In this document: one piece after another, positions 23,152-29,963 of the stretch
How positions within the stretch are numbered: position 1 is the first letter of the stretch
Layout of the letters: every line of letters starts with the position of its first letter
From: an uncultured Desulfomicrobium sp.
GTDB taxonomy: Bacteria; Desulfobacterota; Desulfovibrionia; Desulfovibrionales; Desulfomicrobiaceae
Length of the DNA stretch: 32,837 nucleotides
Assembly (NCBI GenBank): GCA_937872685.1
Contig: CALMTS010000498.1
Coordinates: 1 to 32,837 of the forward strand
Direction: 5' to 3'
Made by a program: the position numbers and the translations under genes
Notes under the pieces: generated by a model
What the model saw: the letters and a program-made list of their open reading frames with translations, nothing else
The model's database searches: none
What the model was told of the DNA's origin: nothing

Positions 23152-24813
23152 TCATGGCTCCAGGGTGGTGATGACGCCGGGCCGCATCTGGCAGCGGACT
23201 CGGATGTTGCGGCCGATGGTGTAATGCCCCTCGACCATGTTGAAGGCGTCGGCCTGGATGACCTGGATATCGCCCTCCTCGGCCGGGATGCCCTGCCGGT
23301 CCAGTTCGGCGCGCAGCATGGTGGTGGCGTCGTGCACGGCCTCCTCCAGGGTGTAGGTGCGCTTGACGGTCTTGTGGATGCCCAGGCCCGGCACCGTGAA
23401 GCTGCCGCGCGAGGTGTCCACGGTCAGGACCAGGGACTGGGTCGGCCGCGTCAGGCCCGCGCCGATGGCGTTGGCCACCTGGGCGTATCTGGGCGCGACG
23501 ACGGGCAGGCCGAAGGTTTCCTCCAGCAGCGGCGCCATGGCCTCGGCCGGTCCGCCGATGACCAGGATGCGCTGGGGCTTGACCGTGCGGTCTTCCAGGA
23601 TCTCCTGGATGGTGTAGACGGGGCGGGCGTTGATGGCGTCGATGAAGGCGGTGATCTTGCGCTTCAGGATGGACATGGCCAGGTTCACGGCCTGTTCCGC
23701 GCATTCGCGGGCCGAGAGCCCCTGGATCATGGCCACTTCCTTGATGCCCTTGGCCGAGCGTTCGCGGTCGCCGAAGGAGGCGTGCCCCAGGACGTTCATG
23801 GCGTCCATCAGGGCCGGGGCCGGGCCGCCGGCGGCCATGCACGGGCCGTGGCGGTCGGGGCCGACGCGCAGCTGCCCGTCGCGGGAGCTGATGAAGGAGT
23901 CGCCGCCGATGCCGATGGATTCGACCTTCAGGGCGCGCACCAGGGTCGGGTGTTCGCCGATGGAGATGCCGTCGCGCTCGAGCAGCGGGATGCCGTCCAG
24001 CAGCACGGCCATGTCCGTGGTGGTGCCGCCGATGTCGAGGATGAGGGCGTCCTCGGCCGCCGGGGCAGTGCTCAGGATGCCCATGACCGAGGCCGCGGGG
24101 CCGGAAAAGATGGACTGCACCGGGATCTCCCGGGCCAGCTTCAGGGGCATGGTTCCGCCGTCGGCCTTGACGATGTTGATGTCGGCCTGGATGTTCAGGT
24201 CCCGAAGGCTCTGCTCCAGGGCGTCGGCAAAGGTGTTGAAGGTCCGCCAGACGGCCGCGTTGTAGTAGACGGTGCTCACGCGCCGGCCGAAGTTCAGGGA
24301 CTCGGACACGCGGTGGCCCTGGGTCACGAAGTCGGCCTGGGGGGCGAGGGCGTCGGCGATGGCGATTTCCTGCTCGGGATTGCGGGTGCAGAACTTGCCC
24401 ACCACGCCGTAGACGCGGATGCCGTCCTCGCGGCAGCGAGCGGCCATGGGCTTGATCTGCTCCACCCGGGCCTTGGCCGAGATGGCCCCGCGGTGGTCGA
24501 CGCACCCGGAGAGCACGTGGTACTGCGAGCCCAGGGCGTAGGCGCCGGCGTTGATGCCCGGGCCGGGGATGACGAACATGCCGACCTTTTCGGTGCGGCC
24601 CGTGACGATGGAGTTGGTCGAGAGGGTGGTGCTCAGGTTGAGGGTGCGGATGTCCTCTCCCTTGCAATCCTTCAGGATGAGGCACAGCACCTCGGAGATG
24701 GTCGCGAGCAGGTTGTCGTGATCCGTGGGGACCTTGGCCATGGCTTCCACCCGACCGTCGCGGATGCAGACGCCGTCCGTGTGGGTTCCGCCGACATCGA
24801 TTCCGATAAGCAT
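23152..24813 (-). CDS. hydantoinase/oxoprolinase-family ATP-dependent amidohydrolase (HyuA-like)
   Basis: A 553-residue protein of the HyuA/5-oxoprolinase/acetone-carboxylase-beta family. The actin-like ATPase fold is marked by GIDVGGTHTDG at residues 4-14, LSTTLSTNSIV near 69, and the second phosphate loop LILDIGGTTTDMAV in the middle, with IGIGGDS and VIGGPAEAM later. Family members hydrolyse cyclic amides (hydantoins, oxoproline) or activate ketones, using ATP. The usual HyuB partner is absent; instead the next gene is a deacetylase-family amidohydrolase, so both may act on amide bonds of one substrate. An AAGGAT site precedes the ATG at 24813. The substrate is unknown. Confidence 0.9.
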   Translation of the reverse strand: MLIGIDVGGTHTDGVCIRDGRVEAMAKVPTDHDNLLATISEVLCLILKDCKGEDIRTLNLSTTLSTNSIVTGRTEKVGMFVIPGPGINAGAYALGSQYHVLSGCVDHRGAISAKARVEQIKPMAARCREDGIRVYGVVGKFCTRNPEQEIAIADALAPQADFVTQGHRVSESLNFGRRVSTVYYNAAVWRTFNTFADALEQSLRDLNIQADINIVKADGGTMPLKLAREIPVQSIFSGPAASVMGILSTAPAAEDALILDIGGTTTDMAVLLDGIPLLERDGISIGEHPTLVRALKVESIGIGGDSFISSRDGQLRVGPDRHGPCMAAGGPAPALMDAMNVLGHASFGDRERSAKGIKEVAMIQGLSARECAEQAVNLAMSILKRKITAFIDAINARPVYTIQEILEDRTVKPQRILVIGGPAEAMAPLLEETFGLPVVAPRYAQVANAIGAGLTRPTQSLVLTVDTSRGSFTVPGLGIHKTVKRTYTLEEAVHDATTMLRAELDRQGIPAEEGDIQVIQADAFNMVEGHYTIGRNIRVRCQMRPGVITTLEP

Positions 24814-24879
24814 ATATCCGATCCTTGGGGCTGACGGTTGGCCGCGGCGGGTGCCGGGGCTTCCGGGTGGCTTCGGCGG

Positions 24880-24931
24880 GCCCTCTTCTCTGCGAGAGGG
24901 CGGGACGAAGTCTTCGGACTTGTGTTTTTTT
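24880..24931 (+). terminator. two tandem hairpins with T-run, upstream of the IMP-family gene
   Basis: The first hairpin pairs GCCCTCT (24880-24886) with AGAGGGC (24895-24901). The second is AC(G)AAGTC, a TTCG loop, GACTTGT (24905-24923), followed by G and seven T. The second has all parts of a plus-strand intrinsic terminator, yet no plus-strand gene lies upstream, so it would act on a short leader RNA of the gene at 25068. Confidence 0.55.
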
Positions 24932-25067
24932 GCCGCATGCAGCACCTCTGCCCGCAGGCTTTGGTGCGTGTGGCCTCACAGGATGAAACACAAGTTGCTT
25001 TTTCAGGATGCATATTTACCGGACTGCAGGCGAAGCGCAAGCAGAATTCCGTAAACGGAGGGATATG

Positions 25068-25859
25068 ATGGATAAACAGCTGGTGAACGGTTTTCTGGAC
25101 TGCATGCGGCAGGCCGGACGTGTGGTGCGCGAGCAGTGGAACGACCCCCGGGAGATCGCCTTCAAGGGGCGCATCGACCTGGTCACCCAGACCGACCTGG
25201 CGGTGGAGCGCCTGCTGCTCGAACGTCTGCCGGCCCTGCTTCCGGGCTCCACGGTCCTGGGCGAGGAGTCGCACACCTCACTCGTGCCCGGGGATCTGAC
25301 CTGGATCGTGGACCCGGTGGACGGCACCACCAACTACGCCCACAGGATTCCCCTGGTCGCGGTGTCCGTGGCCCTGTGGCGGCAGGGCCGGGTGGATCTG
25401 GGCGCGGTCTATCTGCCGGTGCTCGACGAGCTTTTCTGGGCCGTGCGGGGGCAGGGGGCCTTCCTCAACGGTGAGGCGATCTCCGTCAGCAGCGAGGGGA
25501 CCATGCAGGCGGCGCTGATCGCCACCGGTTTTCCCTATTCGTTCTATTCGGAAGTGGACGCGGTCTGCGAGCGCCTGCGGCGTGTCCTGCTGGCCACCCA
25601 GGGCATCCGGCGCCTGGGTTCGGCCGCCGTGGACCTGGCCTATACGGCCTGTGGCAGGCTCGAAGGGTTTTACGAGACGGGCCTCAAGCCCTGGGACACG
25701 TCCGCGGGCTGGCTGCTGGTGGAGGAGGCCGGGGGCAGGGTCAGCGCCCTTGACGGCGAATACGCCCTGGACAGCCACATGATCGTGGCCACCAACGGGG
25801 CCGTGCACGAAGAACTCCTGTCCCTGTTGCGCCTTCCGGAAGCGGAGCCCGGCCGCTGA
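25068..25859 (+). CDS. inositol-monophosphatase-family phosphatase (SuhB-like)
   Basis: A 263-residue Mg-dependent, Li-sensitive-type phosphatase. Metal-binding motifs are complete: GEES at 65-68, VDPVDGTTN at 81-89 (Asp82 and Asp85), and KPWDTSAG at 207-214 (Asp210). Possible substrates are inositol-1-phosphate, fructose-1,6-bisphosphate or 3'-phosphoadenosine phosphates. The last would matter in a sulfate reducer, but the sequence does not decide. Two adjacent ATGs are available; the one at 25068 is favoured because it lies 5 bp after GGAGGG, while 25065 is too close. Its TGA stop abuts the opposite-strand stop of the next gene (TGATCA). Confidence 0.92.
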   Translation: MDKQLVNGFLDCMRQAGRVVREQWNDPREIAFKGRIDLVTQTDLAVERLLLERLPALLPGSTVLGEESHTSLVPGDLTWIVDPVDGTTNYAHRIPLVAVSVALWRQGRVDLGAVYLPVLDELFWAVRGQGAFLNGEAISVSSEGTMQAALIATGFPYSFYSEVDAVCERLRRVLLATQGIRRLGSAAVDLAYTACGRLEGFYETGLKPWDTSAGWLLVEEAGGRVSALDGEYALDSHMIVATNGAVHEELLSLLRLPEAEPGR

Positions 25860-26069
25860 TCAGATGTCGATTTCGAGCGAGGAGACGGGGGGGACGAGGT
25901 CTCCCTTGGCGTTGTACAGGGACCCCGAGTCCAGGTCGGGGCCGGCGGCCTGCTCCTGATAGGGGTTCAGGTTTTTCTGATGCTTCTTCCTCTGGTGGTT
26001 CAGGTCCCAGGAGGGCTGCCCGTCCTTCCATCGCCCTTGGGAATCCGATCTGAGCACGCGTAAACTCAT
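25860..26069 (-). CDS. small hydrophilic protein of unknown function with sigma-28-like promoter
   Basis: A 69-residue polar protein with no signal peptide or membrane segment. The first half is basic and Gln/Asn-rich (NHQRKKHQKNLNPYQEQ); the end is acidic (SSLEIDI). I do not recognise a family. Coding is supported by a strong GGAGGCGGGC ribosome site before the ATG, by a promoter-like element at 26138-26164 placed correctly for it, and by a stop that exactly meets the stop of the convergent phosphatase gene. The sigma-28-type promoter suggests that it is made together with late flagellar genes. Confidence 0.68.
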   Translation of the reverse strand: MSLRVLRSDSQGRWKDGQPSWDLNHQRKKHQKNLNPYQEQAAGPDLDSGSLYNAKGDLVPPVSSLEIDI

Positions 26070-26112
26070 GCCCGCCTCCTTGGCCGTCCCTGGCCAGGGT
26101 TGTTGCGTCGAA

Positions 26113-26132
26113 ACAGGGCGTCCATGCCCTGT
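26113..26132 (-). other. 5' leader hairpin of the 69-residue protein mRNA
   Basis: ACAGGGC (26113-26119) pairs perfectly with GCCCTGT (26126-26132) around a 6-base loop. It would sit at the very 5' end of a transcript started from the sigma-28-like promoter, a position that often stabilises mRNA. Confidence 0.45.
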
Positions 26133-26137
26133 ATTTT

Positions 26138-26164
26138 CTATCGGACGTTCCGCGAAAAACTTGA
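26138..26164 (-). promoter_or_regulatory. sigma-28 (FliA)-type promoter for the 69-residue protein
   Basis: The minus strand has TCAAGTTT, 11 bp, then TCCGATAG. The FliA consensus is TAAAGTTT-N11-GCCGATAA. The spacing is exact, with 7/8 and 6/8 matches. The predicted start is about 60 bp before the ATG. Confidence 0.62.
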
Positions 26165-26186
26165 ATGCATCCCTTCCCGCGCATGC

Positions 26187-26218
26187 AAAAAGGCCCCGGA
26201 TGAAACCATCCGGGGCCT
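26187..26218 (-). terminator. intrinsic terminator of the repeat-protein gene
   Basis: AGGCCCCGGAT (26191-26201) pairs perfectly with ATCCGGGGCCT (26208-26218) around a 6-base loop. The minus strand continues with TTTT after the stem. It lies 43 bp after the stop codon and insulates the next sigma-28-like promoter. Confidence 0.88.
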
Positions 26219-26261
26219 GATTGCGGAGGAGTTCCCCACAATGAGCGTCATGTCCGGGCCG

Positions 26262-26543
26262 TCATACCATGCGGTTCATAAGCGTGCCCTGACCCGTATA
26301 CTCGGGCATGAGCACGTCCTTCTGGAATTCGTACGAGTTGTCGGGCCGGCAACAGCCGGCGCCGGTGTTCATGTAGTCGATGGTCGTGGCGACCACGGCC
26401 GCCCCGAATGTCTCCTTGTCGAACGCCTGGGACGCCGGGGACGCCGAGCCATGCATGTAGTCCATGGTCTTGGCGACAACGGCGGCCCCGAAGGTCTGCC
26501 TGTCGTAGATCGGGGAAGTGTTCCCCATTGCCTGAATGTCCAT
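26262..26543 (-). CDS. small protein with duplicated TFGAAVVA-T-DYM repeat, possible motility protein
   Basis: A 93-residue protein built on two copies of one motif: YDRQTFGAAVVAKTMDYMH at residues 13-31 and FDKETFGAAVVATTIDYMN at 41-59, with 13 of 19 positions identical. The N-terminus MDIQAM is reminiscent of short putative motility proteins of the YjfB type (weak match). An adjacent cysteine pair (64-65) and a polar tail follow. The ATG at 26543 has a strong GGGAGGAG site; an ATG eight codons upstream does not. A sigma-28-like promoter lies 40 bp upstream and a strong terminator follows, so it is an independent transcript. Export by the flagellar apparatus is possible but unproven. Confidence 0.8.
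   Translation of the reverse strand: MDIQAMGNTSPIYDRQTFGAAVVAKTMDYMHGSASPASQAFDKETFGAAVVATTIDYMNTGAGCCRPDNSYEFQKDVLMPEYTGQGTLMNRMV
26367..26507 (-). repeat. internal tandem duplication in the small repeat protein
   Basis: Repeat 1 is encoded at 26451-26507 and repeat 2 at 26367-26423, an offset of 84 bp. The similarity is visible in DNA as well as protein. Confidence 0.8.
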
Positions 26544-26582
26544 GACTCCTCCCTTTGTTGGAAACATGACGCCTGATTGGAA

Positions 26583-26610
26583 TGATCGGCGGGAAGGGCG
26601 GAAAACTTGA
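26583..26610 (-). promoter_or_regulatory. sigma-28 (FliA)-type promoter for the repeat protein
   Basis: The minus strand shows TCAAGTTT and GCCGATCA (7/8 to GCCGATAA) with a spacer one base longer than the E. coli ideal (N16 instead of N15 counted from the TCAA box). It fits neatly in the 84-bp gap between mqnA and the repeat gene. Confidence 0.65.
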
Positions 26611-26627
26611 GCGCGGAATGCGCGCCG

Positions 26628-27473
26628 TCAGGAAGAAAACCAGCGCAGGGCGGGCATGCCGGGCAGAAGGCCCCGGCTGGTGCAGCATTGGCCGAAGAGC
26701 GCCAAGCCGGCCTGTTCGCGGGGGCCGAGGTCGTAGTTCATGGCGCGCCAGTAGCGCAGCAGGGCCGGGCTGGTCAGCCAGCCGGGCAGGTCGGGGAGGC
26801 GGGAGAGGGTCTCGAAATGGCTGTCCAGTTCTGCCGTGATGGCCGCGATGTGCCCGTGCAGGCGCTTGAGAAGGGCGCGACTCTCGGCCGTCATGCCGCG
26901 CCGCACGATCCATACGGCGAAGACGAAGGGCAGGCCGGTCCACTCGGCCCATTCCGTGGCCAGGTCGATGATGCGCCAGCCTTGGGGCGGATGCACGAAG
27001 TGGCGCAGGGCGATGTTGCCGATCTCCAGGAAGGGCCGCCCCGTGGCGAGCCCGGCGCCCGGTTCGACCAGCTGCCACCGCGGTTCGGGCAATCCCCATT
27101 TCTGGGACCAGAGCACCTTCAGCAGGGCCGTCGAGGTGGCCGAGGCCCCGGTCAGGCAGACCGGGCCGGGGTTGCGCGCGAGCCAGGCGGGCAGGTCTTC
27201 CGGGGGGACGGGGGAGAGAAAAAGAACGCTCTGCACTTCGCTGTGGGCGCAGATGGAAGCACCGGGCAGCAGTTCGTAGCTCTCGGCGCGGAACAGGTAT
27301 TCGAAGGACGAGGACGGCGAGATGTCGAGATCGCCCGTGGCCAGGGCTGCGTTGAGCCGGCTGGGGTGCCCCGGATCGTAGCTGAAATCCGGCCCTTCCG
27401 GGCAGACATCTTCCAGGAGATGGAAGATGTGCCAGATGTTGAGGTAGTCGATTCTGCCGATGCGAAGTGTCAT
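26628..27473 (-). CDS. mqnA: MqnA, chorismate dehydratase (futalosine menaquinone pathway)
   Basis: A 281-residue protein with the fold of periplasmic binding proteins but no signal peptide, matching MqnA: IGRIDYLNIWHIFHLLE at residues 5-21, LNAALATGDLDISPSSSFEYL at about 40-60, CLTGASATSTALLKVL at 105-120, and LEIGNIALR at 149-157. It removes water from chorismate to give 3-enolpyruvylbenzoate, the first step of the futalosine route to menaquinone, which many Desulfovibrionales use. No other mqn gene is present in the window. It starts 7 bp after the adk terminator, so it needs its own promoter within or near adk, or read-through. Confidence 0.9.
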   Translation of the reverse strand: MTLRIGRIDYLNIWHIFHLLEDVCPEGPDFSYDPGHPSRLNAALATGDLDISPSSSFEYLFRAESYELLPGASICAHSEVQSVLFLSPVPPEDLPAWLARNPGPVCLTGASATSTALLKVLWSQKWGLPEPRWQLVEPGAGLATGRPFLEIGNIALRHFVHPPQGWRIIDLATEWAEWTGLPFVFAVWIVRRGMTAESRALLKRLHGHIAAITAELDSHFETLSRLPDLPGWLTSPALLRYWRAMNYDLGPREQAGLALFGQCCTSRGLLPGMPALRWFSS

Positions 27474-27479
27474 GTGCGT

Positions 27480-27504
27480 AAAAAAAGGCGGGGTTGCCCC
27501 CGCC
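27480..27504 (-). terminator. intrinsic terminator of adk
   Basis: GGCGGGG (27487-27493) pairs with CCCCGCC (27498-27504) around TTGC. On the minus strand it is followed by seven T (27486-27480). Confidence 0.9.
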
Positions 27505-27530
27505 CTTGAGTTCGTGCGCTGGAGGCTGGA

Positions 27531-28202
27531 CTAGTCCAGCTGGGCCATCAGCGTGGCGCGGATGTCGTCGATGGAGCCTTCGCCGTCCAGTTCGATGTAC
27601 TTGAAGCCGGCATCCTTGGCCAGGTTCTTGTAATAGTAGGAAGCGGCCAGGGTTCCGGTGGTGGTGTCGTAGTAGATGTCGTGGCGCTTGTCGATGGCGC
27701 CTTCGTCCTGGTCGTCGGCGCGGGCGGAGAGCTCGCCGCCGCAGACACGGCACTTGTCGCCGTCGGGCTTGATGGCGTCAATGAAGATGTTGTTGGGGTG
27801 GTTGTTGTCGTTCTTGCAGAGGCGGCGGCCCATGATGCGGTTCTTGGCCACTTCGCGGGGCAGGAGGATCTCGATGACGAAGTTGAGCTTCACGCCGTCG
27901 GCCTGCAGGGCTTCCCACAGCTTCTGGGCCTGCACGATGGAACGGGGAAAGCCGTCCAGCAACCAGCCGTTGGGGCTGGAATTCTTCAGCACGTCGAGGA
28001 CCATGGGGATGGTGATGTCGTCAGGCACGAGTTCGCCCCTGTCGATGTATTCCTTGGCCTTCTTGCCCAGTTCGGTGCCGCCGCCGATGTGCTTGCGGAA
28101 GATGGCGCCGGATTCGATGTGGTCGAGGTCGTACTTCTTCTTGGCCAGAGAGCCCTGGGTGCCCTTGCCACTGCCGTTGGGTCCGAAAATCAGAATATTC
28201 AA
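27531..28202 (-). CDS. adk: adenylate kinase with metal-binding LID
   Basis: A 223-residue enzyme converting ATP + AMP to 2 ADP. The P-loop GPNGSGKGTQ is at residues 7-16, with the AMP-site segment SGAIFR and the LLDGFPRS motif at 81-88. The LID carries Cys129, His135, Cys151 and Cys154, the same positions I recall as the Zn/Co/Fe ligands of the D. gigas enzyme; most other kinases use four cysteines or none. The start codon is TTG at 28202, supported by AGGAGGT 7 bp upstream and by the MNILIFGP N-terminus. It is monocistronic, with a promoter candidate at 28236-28262 and a strong terminator. Confidence 0.96.
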   Translation of the reverse strand: MNILIFGPNGSGKGTQGSLAKKKYDLDHIESGAIFRKHIGGGTELGKKAKEYIDRGELVPDDITIPMVLDVLKNSSPNGWLLDGFPRSIVQAQKLWEALQADGVKLNFVIEILLPREVAKNRIMGRRLCKNDNNHPNNIFIDAIKPDGDKCRVCGGELSARADDQDEGAIDKRHDIYYDTTTGTLAASYYYKNLAKDAGFKYIELDGEGSIDDIRATLMAQLD

Positions 28203-28235
28203 GGCGAAAACCTCCTGTAAAAAATTTCACAAAGT

Positions 28236-28262
28236 ACTATAGCCAGCCCTTGACCCTGTCAA
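28236..28262 (-). promoter_or_regulatory. housekeeping-type promoter for adk
   Basis: The minus strand shows a perfect TTGACA (28257-28262) and TATAGT (28236-28241), separated by 15 bp, slightly short of the optimum. It lies about 35 bp upstream of the TTG start. Confidence 0.55.
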
Positions 28263-28341
28263 TCAAAGATCCGGGCCGCTCTTGTCAGGGGTGGGGAGCG
28301 CGGTTAGGGTCGATGCAAATTCAGGTGATGCCGGAGGTTGA

Positions 28342-29142
28342 ATGGGGCTGCTGGACGAATGGGGCGACGCCCTGGTGGAAGAGGGGCTGCGCGAGGCTGC
28401 CGACACCTTTTTCGGGGCGCGCACGGCCCTCGATGAGGAGATCGCGTTTTTCGAGACCCAGGCGGCCAGGCTCAGGGACCGGGCCGGGGAGATTCGCTCG
28501 TGGTTCGCGGGACTCAACTGTCTGCTCGGGTCCGAGGAGGGCAGCCGGATGCTCTTCGACGCCCTGGGCGTGACCCTGGACGATGCGTCCCTCTACTCCC
28601 TGCAGGTCTGCAGCCTGCAGTTCCGCCGGCCGCGGAGCTTCACCCGCAAGGGCCTCTTCGCCAAGACCGTGTGGGAGGTGTACGAACCCCTGGCCCGGCT
28701 CATCGAGGCCTACATGCACGGCGTGCCCTACACCGATCCGCTCCAGCCGTCCCGCGTCATGATCTCCGTGAACCACGGCCAGCTGCGCAAGCACTGCGCC
28801 GAGATCAACGAGCGCATCAGAACCGTCAACGAGTCCAACCGCCCCTCGGAGTCCCTGGGCTTCGCCAAGAAGATGGACCAGCTGCAGATGCAGAAGGAGT
28901 CCATCACCGGCGGGGGCGGCCAGACCTGGACCCTGGACCGGGACATGGCCTTCAAGCCTCTGGATTTCGACTCCTACGGCCTCCCCGCCTTTCCCGACCT
29001 CCCCGTGGACGCCCAGGCCCAGTCAAGGCTCAAGGAATGCTGCAACCGTATCTTCGAAAGCAGGCGCGAACACGTGGACGCCGTACTGGGCGAAGTGTTC
29101 TCGCCCGAGGACAAACGGATGTGCATTCTGACGCGGGATTGA
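28342..29142 (+). CDS. conserved cytoplasmic protein of unknown function
   Basis: A 266-residue soluble protein without signal peptide, membrane helix or motif I can assign. The first 50 residues look coiled-coil-like (FFGARTALDEEIAFFETQ). A central charged region (KKMDQLQMQKESITGGGGQ) precedes a C-terminal helix with a CC pair (LKECCNRIFESRREHVD). Coding is supported by a GGAGG site 4 bp before the ATG, by normal codon use, and by a frame that fills the space between adk and the ABC cassette. It stands alone on the plus strand, convergent with the permease gene 35 bp away, with no clear terminator between them. Confidence 0.75.
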   Translation: MGLLDEWGDALVEEGLREAADTFFGARTALDEEIAFFETQAARLRDRAGEIRSWFAGLNCLLGSEEGSRMLFDALGVTLDDASLYSLQVCSLQFRRPRSFTRKGLFAKTVWEVYEPLARLIEAYMHGVPYTDPLQPSRVMISVNHGQLRKHCAEINERIRTVNESNRPSESLGFAKKMDQLQMQKESITGGGGQTWTLDRDMAFKPLDFDSYGLPAFPDLPVDAQAQSRLKECCNRIFESRREHVDAVLGEVFSPEDKRMCILTRD

Positions 29143-29177
29143 AGGGGAGACTGTGCCCGCAACGACCGCCTCTGCCG

Positions 29178-29963
29178 TCACCGCATCCCCCGCCGCCTGA
29201 AATACCCCCCCAGCAGCACCTCCAGCGTCAAGAAGAGCGCCACGGGGACCGCCAGGAAGATCAGCGTCACCAGGGCGCCAAGTCCCCTGTTCGATGACGT
29301 GATCACCGGGAACAGGTAGCCGGTGAACGACGGCACCGTTCCCCCGCCGATCAGGAAAACCAGAAAGTACTCCGAGAAGGCCACCAGGAAGACCACGCTG
29401 CCTCCGGCCGCCAGGGCCGGGAGCAGGAGGGGGAGTTCCACCTGCAGGAACGCCCGCCAGGGCGATGCGCCGAGGTTCAGGGCGCAGGTGCGGTAGTCCC
29501 GGCCGATATGGACGCAGGCCGTGGTCAGGGAGCGCAGCATGTAGGGGTAGCCGGCGATGGAGAGCACCAGGACGACGCCTGTCACGTTGTCGGCCAGGCC
29601 CAGGCGGATGAACACGAAGTGCAGCCCCATGCTGTAGGTCATGGCCGGTACCAGGGCCGGGGTCAGCAGCAGGCCTTCGAGGAGGTGCTTGCCGCGGAAG
29701 CTGGCGTGGGCCAGGAAGCGGGCCGGCGCCATGGTCATGGCCACGGTGGCCAGCACCGTGGCCAGGGAGTATCCCAGGGACGAGGCCAGGGCTGTCAGCA
29801 TGGGGGCCGGGTGGCGCAGGGTCTGGGCAAGTCCCGACCAAGAGAGGTCGGCGGGCACGAGGTCGGGGTAGCGCCAGCCCGGCGCGGCGGCCTGCAGCAC
29901 GAGCACGGCTACGGGCAGGACGAAGAGGACTGCCAGGGCCAGGAGCGTCAGGGCCCGGCTCAC
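29178..29963 (-). CDS. ABC importer permease, second subunit (C-terminal half of YnjC type)
   Basis: A 261-residue inner-membrane protein with six hydrophobic segments. The permease EAA-type loop is at about residues 163-182 (ALNLGASPWRAFLQVELPLL), which docks on the ATPase. It starts with GTG overlapping the previous permease stop (GTGA); the long frame further upstream is not coding. In E. coli the related YnjC carries two permease domains in one chain, whereas here they are two genes. It partners with the binding protein and ATPase encoded upstream. Confidence 0.88.
   Translation of the reverse strand: MSRALTLLALAVLFVLPVAVLVLQAAAPGWRYPDLVPADLSWSGLAQTLRHPAPMLTALASSLGYSLATVLATVAMTMAPARFLAHASFRGKHLLEGLLLTPALVPAMTYSMGLHFVFIRLGLADNVTGVVLVLSIAGYPYMLRSLTTACVHIGRDYRTCALNLGASPWRAFLQVELPLLLPALAAGGSVVFLVAFSEYFLVFLIGGGTVPSFTGYLFPVITSSNRGLGALVTLIFLAVPVALFLTLEVLLGGYFRRRGMR

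Noticed and set aside
24814-24945. N-terminal extension of the hydantoinase gene to 24945, and a cobalamin-type riboswitch in the same stretch
   Set aside because: The extension is Pro/Arg-rich without homology and lacks a ribosome site; the RNA lacks the conserved B12-box, so only the hairpins are reported.
21833-24991. Single minus-strand frame spanning the deacetylase and hydantoinase genes as a fusion protein
   Set aside because: Only its C-terminal part is the deacetylase; the rest is the wrong frame of the hydantoinase gene, which has its own start, stop and ribosome site.
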